A stretch of 16,915 nt of DNA from Pseudomonadota bacterium (GTDB lineage: Bacteria > Pseudomonadota > Alphaproteobacteria > Rhizobiales > Beijerinckiaceae). Each line of letters opens with the position of its first letter. Position 1 is the stretch's first letter. The stretch is from contig JAFAAP010000299.1 in NCBI GenBank assembly GCA_023426505.1, positions 1-16,915 on the forward strand. Reading direction: 5' to 3'. This document shows, one piece after another, positions 11,732-16,915 of this stretch. The translations under genes were made by a program, and so were the position numbers. The notes under the pieces are model-generated. The model did not search any database and was not told where the DNA came from. It saw nothing but the letters and a program-made list of their open reading frames with translations.

Positions 11732-12058
11732 ATGACCAGCTCTGACGACGTGGTGAAGACCATTCTCCGCAACAAGCTCCTTGGCCGATGGGCCGCTGAG
11801 AAGTTGGGGCTCAGGGGCCGCGACGCGGAGGCCTATTCGGAGGCCCTCGCCAGGGGCACGGGCGATCCCGAGCGCAGCGACGTGTTCAGCAAGATCCGCA
11901 AGGACTTCGACGTCGCGGGCGTGGCCGAATCCGATGAGCGGATCCTCAGCGTCATGACCGAGCTCATGCTCAAGGCTGGGAACCTGATGCCGACAGCACG
12001 GGGAGATTCGACCGATGCCGCTGCGGCGACGCTTGCGCGCAAACTCATGTCGCCATGA
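11732..12058 (+). CDS. F1-ATPase inhibitor zeta-like protein (DUF1476) without the inhibitory helix
   Basis: This 108-residue protein matches the DUF1476 / ATP synthase inhibitor zeta family of alphaproteobacteria through its core: RNKLLGRWAAEKLGL (13-27), DAEAYSEAL, DVFSKIRKDFDVAGVAESDERI and the following helix. Zeta normally begins MTTFDDREKAFENKFAHDEEL; here MTSSDD leads almost directly into the RNKLLG block, so about 17 residues are missing. In Paracoccus the N-terminal region is what blocks ATP hydrolysis. A tail of about 25 residues (from GNLMPTARG) extends beyond the usual end. The GGAGGAG ribosome site before ATG 11732 fixes the start, and codons upstream in frame do not restore the missing part. 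It may therefore be a non-inhibitory paralogue that binds F1 or another partner; the standard copy should lie elsewhere. Confidence 0.8.
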   Translation: MTSSDDVVKTILRNKLLGRWAAEKLGLRGRDAEAYSEALARGTGDPERSDVFSKIRKDFDVAGVAESDERILSVMTELMLKAGNLMPTARGDSTDAAAATLARKLMSP

Positions 12059-12409
12059 GGCTGGCTTTTGGTTTTGCAGTATTTTGCCGTAGGGGCCGGA
12101 GTGAATGGCGCCCTGACGATAAGACCGTGCGTCTGGTTTGAGTTTGGTAAGAACCCGCTTCGGCCAGCCACGCGGCACAGTAGCCGACAGCCCGGTGCTT
12201 TGCGTCGAGAATTTGCCCCAATCGTATTCACTGTGAACTCATCGGACGTGCCGACTGAGCCAACTCCCTTTTCCCTTAGGCGAGGCAACCCCTTTTTCGC
12301 AGTTCGACCGAGCTGCAATCGGTCGTAGAATTGGTCGGTGCCCTCCCGCCGGGATGATCCGGGTCTCCTGTGAAGGAGGGCAAGCCGAGGCCCTTCAGGG
12401 AGGATCCCC
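12059..12409. other. Intergenic region with inverted repeats (351 bases)
   Basis: No convincing gene is visible; an 86-codon open frame from 12068 lacks a ribosome site and resembles nothing. Two inverted repeats stand out. CGACCGA/TCGGTCG (12305-12311 and 12319-12325) has a 7-base loop. GCCCTCC/GGAGGGC (12340-12346 and 12375-12381) encloses 28 bases and ends just ahead of the AGGGAGG ribosome site of the next gene. The first could be an operator or the 3' end of the preceding transcript, the second a leader hairpin. Neither has a T tract. Confidence 0.4.
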
Positions 12410-12703
12410 ATGGATGCTCTTTGGTCGAGTATGACACTCCAGGACTGGATTGCGCTGGGACTGATCGCCATGGTCCCTGCGCTGATGGTCGCCGCGATTT
12501 ACCTGATCCGCCGCGAGGTGAGGCAGGCCGCACAACAGAGGCCGGCCGAGCCTCCAAGATCCACGACACCGCCGCTCCGGCTGAAGACGACAGCGGCCCA
12601 GCGCGAGCAATGGCGCATGGGCAAGCAGCGACACCCGCGGGCCATTATGGATCTGGCAGATGACATCGAGACCCTTCTCAAGCGAGGAGGGGCTGGCGGC
12701 TAG
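12410..12703 (+). CDS. Small single-helix membrane protein
   Basis: This 97-residue protein has one membrane helix at about residues 13-33 (IALGLIAMVPALMVAAIYLI), followed by RREVRQAAQQR, a Pro/Thr-rich linker (45-58) and a basic, probably helical C-terminal domain ending in ADDIETLLKRGGAGG. The positive charges after the helix predict the C-terminal domain in the cytoplasm. I do not recognise the family. AGGGAGG lies before the ATG at 12410; an in-frame ATG at 12431 is possible. It follows a 351-base gap with two inverted repeats and precedes a small exported protein gene by 116 bases. Confidence 0.68.
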   Translation: MDALWSSMTLQDWIALGLIAMVPALMVAAIYLIRREVRQAAQQRPAEPPRSTTPPLRLKTTAAQREQWRMGKQRHPRAIMDLADDIETLLKRGGAGG

Positions 12704-12819
12704 AGCCTGTCCCGGTGCTGGGCGGCCTCTGCGGCTTACCGGACATCGTGAATTCCGGTCTTGTTCCGAAGCACTCGTCCCACCTTGGACGTCCAAGCTG
12801 AGATGAACGGAGATTGCCC

Positions 12820-13191
12820 ATGCATCGTCTTCTGGCCGTTTTCTTGCTGACCGTGACCTCGGCCCTGATCGGACACGCAGCCTTGGCGCAGCAGCAGCTC
12901 GATGGCCGCTGGAGCGTCGAGGCTATCCCCGAGAGCGGTGGCTGCCGGAGGCCGCAGCATTATACGGTCGTGGTCAAGAACGGGATTGCCCGCAACGCCG
13001 TTTCGGGGCGTACGACGGACAGAGTGACCGGCGGACTGGAGCCGGACGGACGTGTTCGGGCCCGCATCCAACGTCACAGGGCGCAGGTCGAGGTTACCGG
13101 GAAACTTGAAGGGCGTTCTGGTTCCGGCACATGGACCATTGCGGGGAGCATGACCTGCTCGGGACGATGGACCGCCTCAAAATGGGGCTGA
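12820..13191 (+). CDS. Small exported protein of unknown function
   Basis: This 123-residue protein has a clear Sec signal peptide (1-24: MHRLLAVFLLTVTSALIG, cleavage after ALA before QQQ). The mature part of about 99 residues is beta-rich, with DGRWSVEAIPESGGC, YTVVVKNG, VEVTGKLEGRSGSGTW and a final CSGRW segment; two cysteines (GGC and TCS) near its ends could form a disulfide. It resembles in style the exported protein at 9308-9829, but I see no clear alignment. The ATG at 12820 is preferred: ACGGAG precedes it with good spacing, while an in-frame TTG at 12814 would add two residues. No function can be assigned; periplasmic location is the only firm inference. Confidence 0.72.
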   Translation: MHRLLAVFLLTVTSALIGHAALAQQQLDGRWSVEAIPESGGCRRPQHYTVVVKNGIARNAVSGRTTDRVTGGLEPDGRVRARIQRHRAQVEVTGKLEGRSGSGTWTIAGSMTCSGRWTASKWG

Positions 13192-13275
13192 TACCCGGGC
13201 GTAGAGTCGACCGCGACCAGCCACCCGCGAGGCTCAGGAGCACTCAGGGACAACAGGCCCGTATATGGGAACTGA

Positions 13276-13440
13276 ATGGGATCGGGCCACGCCAGACAAG
13301 CGTACCCCGACACTCATCTGGCGCCCGCGACGTTGCTGCTCAGGTCATCCCGGTTCAGGCCATCGCTACTCGTGCAACTGCTGGCACTTTACCTTATCAT
13401 CACGGCCATTCTTTACCTGATCTCGGCCGCTGCGCTGTAG
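13276..13440 (+). CDS. Possible 54-residue one-helix membrane protein
   Basis: ATG at 13276 to TAG at 13438-13440 encodes 54 residues. The first 30 are polar and basic (RSSRFRPS), and the C-terminal 23 (LLVQLLALYLIITAILYLIS and on) form one strong membrane helix, so it would be a tail-anchored type of protein. The stop lies ten bases before the start of the K+ channel pseudogene, with AAGGTGAG between them, so the two look like a former gene pair. Only GGGA upstream serves as a ribosome site, which is weak, and part of the start could itself be decayed. It is supported by the helix and context, not by family recognition. Confidence 0.42.
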   Translation: MGSGHARQAYPDTHLAPATLLLRSSRFRPSLLVQLLALYLIITAILYLISAAAL

Positions 13441-13450
13441 AAGGTGAGCC

Positions 13451-13966
13451 ATGTTGCGACAGCTCCTCATCGGTGGCGTCGTCAGCTCAGGCAACATCGC
13501 TGTCCACGCGGTAGTGATGGCATCGGTTGTAGGCACCGTTCAAGGCGCGCCGAAATGGAAACATAGCCCATGCCAAGACTGATTCGCCTCAGTCATGGTT
13601 GCGACCGTCGGTGTGCTCATGATCGCACACGTCGCGGCAGTGATCGCGTGGTCGTTCGCCTATTCAGCCTTGGACACCGCACCTGCCGGACCGACGTCCT
13701 GTACTTCGCGTTCGTGAACAACACGACACTCGGCGACGAAGTCGTGCCGCTGGAGTTGTTGGCGGCTACTCGGGTCGATAGCGGCCATGAACGGCGTGAT
13801 GCTGTTCGGCGGGTCAACGGCGGTCATCGTCGAGATGCTGCGGCAGACCGTGCGCAGCCGCAACTGGAAGGGATCAGCCGTGAGCGCAGAGAAGGGCCGC
13901 GTTGCACGATTGAGCCAAGTAATGCCACCTCTGACGATAGGCAAAGGTCTTCTATTGGACTCCTGA
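13451..13966 (+). pseudogene. Two-helix K+ channel (Ion_trans_2 type), multiply frameshifted
   Basis: The remnants can be read by switching between two frames. The order is MLRQLLIGGVVSSGNIAVHA (from 13451), PRLIRL (13573-13590), MVATVGVLMIAHVAAVIAWS (from 13595), TDVLYFAFVNNTTLG (13690-13734), then WRLLGSIAAMNGVMLFGGST and TAVIVEMLRQTVRSRNWKG (from 13760), ending at TGA 13964-13966. Helix - pore loop - helix with FVN-TTLG is the layout of small bacterial K+ channels, whose filter reads TTLGYGD. Here that position reads TTLGDEVVP (13723-13749), so the filter is destroyed. At least four frame changes and the in-frame TGA at 13580 rule out a functional product. The length (516 bases) fits a near-complete original of about 170 residues. 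AAGGTGAG before the ATG is a surviving ribosome site. Confidence 0.8.
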
Positions 13967-14090
13967 GACTCAACCGCGGGGTTCGCTTCGGAGTCTGAGA
14001 GCCGACGTGATCTATCCCGGTTCGGAGGCGCACATGCAGCCCGCATCCTCAACAAGCGGTCAGCGCCAGAAGTTTGCGACCGGCCGCCTC

Positions 14091-14510
14091 CTATCCGGTC
14101 GGAATGCATCCGAGCTGCTGGAAGAGGCCGAGCCGGTCCAGCTCGACCCAGTCCTCGATCAGTTTTCCGCCGGCGAAGCGGCCGATGATGATGACGGTCT
14201 ACGTGACGTTGCGGCCGGACGCGGCGATCCCTTGCCATGTGCCCTGCTGGGTCGCACGCCAGTGGCCACGTCAGACACCGCGGTCACCGGCGAAGAAGAT
14301 GTCGTCCAGGGTATAGGCGGCGTCCGGAAAGGCGGCGAAGAAGCCTTCCATCGCCGTGCGCCAGGCAGGCAGGCCGTGGATCGTCTCCATGCCCAGCCAG
14401 TGCGAGGTCAGATCGTTATCCCAATACTTGTCCAGGGCGTCCAGACGGTGCCTGTTGAAGACCTCGTCGATGTAGGCGCGGATCAACGCCTCGTGCCGGT
14501 CTGCCGCCAT
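14091..14510 (-). pseudogene. SnoaL-like (NTF2 fold) protein with two in-frame stops
   Basis: A single frame of 139 codons runs from ATG 14510 to TAG 14091-14093 and reads as a complete SnoaL-like / ester cyclase family protein (cone-shaped NTF2-like fold). It starts ADRHEALIRAYIDEVFNRHR, continues with DKYWDNDLTSHWLG and AMEGFFAAFPDAAYTLDDIF, then GHWRATQQGTWQGIAASGRN, and ends IGRFAGGKLIEDWVELDRLG. It is interrupted by TGA (14271-14273) and TAG (14199-14201, likely from TGG), with no change of frame. Family members include polyketide cyclases and many of unknown role. GGAGG at 14521-14525 fits the ATG at 14510 (spacing about ten) better than the one at 14519, which it abuts. The first 79 codons could still give a truncated peptide, unlikely to fold. 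Confidence 0.82.
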
Positions 14511-14756
14511 GGTCCTCATTCCTCCGAGTGCTGAAGGTCGCTTGGCCTGTGGGGTCGTCCAGCACGCGCTCGAGTGGCTGGTACGTGCTGTCCGGACGGG
14601 AGGTGAGTGGTGCGATGCTCATAGCCCATCTCCTTGAGCACGTGACGAGTGACACGTTTTCCGCAGGTCGACTATGGCCGCATGATAGCGCGGAATTTCC
14701 CAAAAGTCGGGATTGGACACTCGCGTGATCCTACGGCTTGGGCTAACGAAGTCACT

Positions 14757-15059
14757 TCATTTCAGGTGCCGCTCAAGCAAAGCCAGAAGGTCCGCCAAAG
14801 CATGAGATATGTTGGTATCTGAGCATTTGAGAACGGTTTGGCGGTCGCCGTCCTCCACCGTGATCGTGTAGCTCATAGCGTCTCGGGCACGTCCAGGGCC
14901 ATCCTTTGCGACCAGCGGTGCAGCTGTTGCAGCCTCGATCAGTCTGGAAAGCTCCTCTGCGGCTGTTGGCGGCAGTGTGCTGGTATCCAGGACCCGAGGA
15001 GGCCGGCCAAGAAGGAGCCCGGCCGCCTGCCCACCATGTCTTGCCAAACTGACCTTCAT
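14757..15059 (-). CDS. Emfourin-like inhibitor of M4 metallopeptidase
   Basis: This 100-residue protein resembles emfourin (M4in), the protein inhibitor first described from Serratia, where its gene follows that of protealysin. The family traits I see are the short N-terminal strand with an RHGG turn (MKVSLARHGGQAAG), the TSTLPPTAAEELSRLIEAA helix, and a second half beginning SYTITVEDGDRQTVL and ending in a Leu-rich helix (ALADLLALLERHL). It has no signal peptide, as expected for a cytoplasmic guard of an intracellularly made protease. It starts 40 bases after the M4 peptidase stop on the same strand, so the two are very probably one operon. The ribosome site is weak (GACCTGAG), which would give less inhibitor than protease or point to coupling. 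The assignment rests on recalled family features plus neighbourhood. Confidence 0.72.
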   Translation of the reverse strand: MKVSLARHGGQAAGLLLGRPPRVLDTSTLPPTAAEELSRLIEAATAAPLVAKDGPGRARDAMSYTITVEDGDRQTVLKCSDTNISHALADLLALLERHLK

Positions 15060-15099
15060 CTCAGGTCTCGCGCCTATCAGGAGGGTTCCGAAGCAGCAG

Positions 15100-16389
15100 T
15101 CACGAGTTTGCTGAACGAGGGGATCTGGAGTTGCCGGGGCGCGATGACGACAACCCTGGCTCTGTTGGCATCCGTTTACCCCTCAGAGTGCTGACCTCCT
15201 GGGCCAGTGCAGTCACCTGACTGGACAGAGTCTCGATCTGTCGGGCGAGGGCAGCCAGAATGTCTCCTTCATGACCCGCACCCTCGCTCGCAACCCTACG
15301 GCCCCGGCCCAGGCGGGGTCTCGCCGGCAGACCGCTGATCCGGATCCCCACCTCTCGCCATGCAGCCAGCACGGCCTGCTGCTCTGTGCTGCCTGTCCCG
15401 TACAACTCACCAGCCATGAGAAATGTTTTGTCCGCAAATTCCTGGAACTCGGTGGTTGGGCCGGAGGCCTTCAGTGCCTCGTACCAGATCAGGGCTGGCG
15501 CTTCCCAGGCATATCCTCCGATCCCCGTGGCCGTAAGGTAGAATGCCTTGTTGGGGATGCCGGAGTTGATATGGACACCGCCATAATCGCCTTCTTCGGT
15601 ATCGGGCAAATGGACGAACTTGTTCATGTGGTCCGGCTGCGGATCCTTGCCGAAGGTCTCGTTATCATAGGCGGTGCCTGGCGCCTTCATGGATCGCAGG
15701 GCGTCTGCTTCAATCCCGGGAGTGAACACTTCCGCTCCGATGAGCCAGTCGGCCTGTTCAGCCGCTTGCCCGAGCGACCACTGTTTCACCAATGACCCGA
15801 ATACGTCTGACATCGACTCGTTAAGCGCTCCGGATTGCTTATGATACTCCAATCCAGCGACGTGCTCGGTCACCCCGTGAGTGAGCTCATGGCCGATCAC
15901 GTCAAGGGAGCTGGTGAAGTCTGTGAACATGACTCCGTCCCCATCTCCGAACACCATCTGCTGCCCGTCCCAGAACGCGTTGTTATAGCTCGCGCCGTAG
16001 TGGACATATCCGTCGAGGCGCATTCCCTGGTCGTCAATGGAATTGCGGTCGAGCACCTCACGATAAAATTCCCTGGTGGCTCCCAGGCCATCGAATGCGC
16101 GATTGACCGAAATGTCGGTGGACGCCTCACCTTGCTCCGTGCGGACTAGGACAGCGCTGGGAAGCCAATTGCTGTTCTGACAATCAAAGATGCTCCGACG
16201 GCCATCTGTGGGAGCGGCCGACAGGCCAATCCCGAAGGTAGCCCGTAGTGACCGTTGACCTCGTAATCTGGCTGTTCCCAGGAGAGTGTTAAGAGCGGCT
16301 TGGCGGACTTCTTTGTTGTCACTCTCGAGCAGTTTACGAAGAAGGTGTGGAGGAATAATGCAGTTGAGGCAGCGACAAGTCTGGATCAT
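15100..16389 (-). CDS. Protealysin-like M4 zinc metallopeptidase precursor
   Basis: This 429-residue protein is a thermolysin-family endopeptidase of the protealysin group, which lacks a signal peptide and has a short propeptide. Residues 1-50 are the propeptide with the hallmark CIIPPHLLRKLL. The catalytic domain follows, with HELTH (His167, Glu168, His171), the third zinc ligand Glu191 in LNESMSD (20 after the second His, as in thermolysin), and proton-donor His273 in GGVHINSGI. The domain ends near VGIRIS (about 352). A 77-residue tail follows with a predicted coiled coil (about 374-404), not usual in protealysins. Three cysteines lie in CRCLNC at residues 5-10. The ATG at 16389 is chosen because GGAGG precedes it and it starts the propeptide; an upstream in-frame ATG at 16500 adds nothing recognisable. 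An emfourin-like inhibitor gene follows. Confidence 0.92.
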   Translation of the reverse strand: MIQTCRCLNCIIPPHLLRKLLESDNKEVRQAALNTLLGTARLRGQRSLRATFGIGLSAAPTDGRRSIFDCQNSNWLPSAVLVRTEQGEASTDISVNRAFDGLGATREFYREVLDRNSIDDQGMRLDGYVHYGASYNNAFWDGQQMVFGDGDGVMFTDFTSSLDVIGHELTHGVTEHVAGLEYHKQSGALNESMSDVFGSLVKQWSLGQAAEQADWLIGAEVFTPGIEADALRSMKAPGTAYDNETFGKDPQPDHMNKFVHLPDTEEGDYGGVHINSGIPNKAFYLTATGIGGYAWEAPALIWYEALKASGPTTEFQEFADKTFLMAGELYGTGSTEQQAVLAAWREVGIRISGLPARPRLGRGRRVASEGAGHEGDILAALARQIETLSSQVTALAQEVSTLRGKRMPTEPGLSSSRPGNSRSPRSANS

Positions 16390-16395
16390 GTGAAA

Positions 16396-16400
16396 CCTCC
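16396..16400 (-). promoter_or_regulatory. Ribosome-binding site that fixes the M4 peptidase start
   Basis: GGAGG on the minus strand lies six bases before the ATG at 16389. It decides between this start and the in-frame ATG at 16500, which would add 37 residues unlike any protealysin propeptide and has no comparable site. Confidence 0.75.
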
Positions 16401-16658
16401 AGCTCGAATCCGACGCGCAGATTTCTTGTCCGCGACACGCAAACTCTCTTGTTCTCTCAGCAACGACGGGGGTACGCGGCATATTGTTGAAGTATATCAT
16501 TCTTCACGGGAAAGGATACTCGCACGTTGCTACACCTTAACGAGCCAACTCAAAGCAATTCATCGGCAGCAAGTTCGCACTCCAACCCGACCGATCCGGA
16601 CACCATCCGTCCGGCCCCGCCGGTCGTCGCACATGGAGGAGGTAACGCACTCAGGCAG

Positions 16659-16915
16659 CTAATAACCGGTCAGCTCATCGGACTTTGGGGGATGCGGCAC
16701 TGGTTTTCCCAGAACCCTCGACATGATTGTTCCGAGAGTCGCAGCATCGTTGTCAAATCCGCCATGCGAGCGAGACGCCGTCTTCCCACCGCTGCCTGTC
16801 GAATAATCGACCTCAAGCTTCGAGAGGGAAGGCATCTCCCGCGCATAGGCCTGCATTCCGGCAATCGGCGTGTTCGGCATCTGCTCGTAGGCACGAGAAA
16901 CGAGGTAGAGCAGGG
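16659..16915 (-). CDS. C-terminal part of an unrecognised protein, possibly alpha/beta hydrolase
   Basis: The frame is open from the right edge to TAG at 16659-16661, giving about 85 residues that begin LLYLVSRAYEQMPNTPI. An internal ATG at 16880 exists, but the frame continues beyond the window and the preceding LLYLVSRAYEQ looks like ordinary protein, so this is the end of a longer gene. A conspicuous SHGGFDNDAATL segment could hold the C-terminal catalytic histidine of an alpha/beta hydrolase, and the protein ends DELTGY. I do not recognise the family, and the hydrolase idea is weak. It lies 269 bases upstream of the M4 peptidase start on the same strand, too far to assume a shared transcript. 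Confidence 0.6.
   Translation of the reverse strand, partial: LLYLVSRAYEQMPNTPIAGMQAYAREMPSLSKLEVDYSTGSGGKTASRSHGGFDNDAATLGTIMSRVLGKPVPHPPKSDELTGY

Noticed and set aside
12068..12328. 86-codon plus-strand frame after the zeta-like gene
   Set aside because: No ribosome site and no recognisable domain; the sequence does not look like a real protein.
14007..14534. 175-codon plus-strand frame opposite the SnoaL-like remnant
   Set aside because: The minus strand reads as a full SnoaL-like protein apart from two stops, so this is its shadow.
14511..14622. Minus-strand start at 14622 with AAGGAG in front (MSIAPLTSRPDSTYQPLERV)
   Set aside because: It has a good ribosome site but runs out of frame into the SnoaL-like gene without a credible end; it may be a scrap of another decayed gene but cannot be supported.
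15271..15795. 174-codon plus-strand frame opposite the M4 peptidase
   Set aside because: Shadow of the certain metallopeptidase gene.
16491..16496. TATACT (minus strand) as -10 box of the protease operon
   Set aside because: A fair -10 match but no -35 at the correct distance; left unassigned.

Overview
The base composition is high in G+C and the genes are densely packed. The gene families suggest an alphaproteobacterium, most plausibly in the Hyphomicrobiales (Microvirga/Methylobacterium-like). The best single clue is a relative of the F1-ATPase inhibitor zeta (DUF1476), a family essentially confined to alphaproteobacteria. The genus is inference. I see no tRNA, rRNA, CRISPR array, insertion sequence or integrase.

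Left part (1-7391), plus strand. The 3' end of an iron-sulfur L-serine dehydratase (sdaA) is followed, after a 233-base gap with a CACGTG-type inverted repeat, by four closely spaced genes: D-lactate dehydrogenase (ldhA), a Pfk-2-type phosphofructokinase (pfkB), glycogen phosphorylase (glgP) and glycogen debranching enzyme (glgX). Together they read as a glycogen-to-lactate module. GlgP and GlgX take glycogen apart, PfkB commits hexose phosphate to Embden-Meyerhof glycolysis, and LdhA re-oxidises NADH on pyruvate. SdaA also makes pyruvate. No glycogen synthesis gene lies in the window.

Middle part (7400-13200). This is a run of short genes, many for envelope or exported proteins: a MaoC-like hydratase behind a secreted four-cysteine protein (both minus), an exported M15-type peptidase (plus), a small exported protein (minus), a multi-pass membrane protein, a glycine-zipper lipoprotein, a one-helix membrane protein and another small exported protein. 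A zeta-like protein that appears to lack the inhibitory N-terminal helix sits here too.

Decay zone (about 11480-14510). Three genes in this stretch are broken. One is a small glycine-rich membrane protein with one frameshift and a probably lost start codon. One is a two-helix K+ channel with several alternating frameshifts and a destroyed selectivity filter. One is a SnoaL-like protein with two in-frame stops. They alternate with genes that look intact, so gradual loss of accessory genes is the simplest reading. For the frameshifted ones, sequencing error is the alternative to exclude.

Right part (14757-16915), minus strand. A protealysin-like M4 metallopeptidase precursor is followed 40 bases later by a protein resembling emfourin, the proteinaceous inhibitor of such enzymes: a protease/inhibitor pair. 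The peptidase has a cysteine-rich start and an unusual C-terminal tail with a predicted coiled coil. The 3' end of an unrecognised gene, possibly an alpha/beta hydrolase, runs off the right edge.
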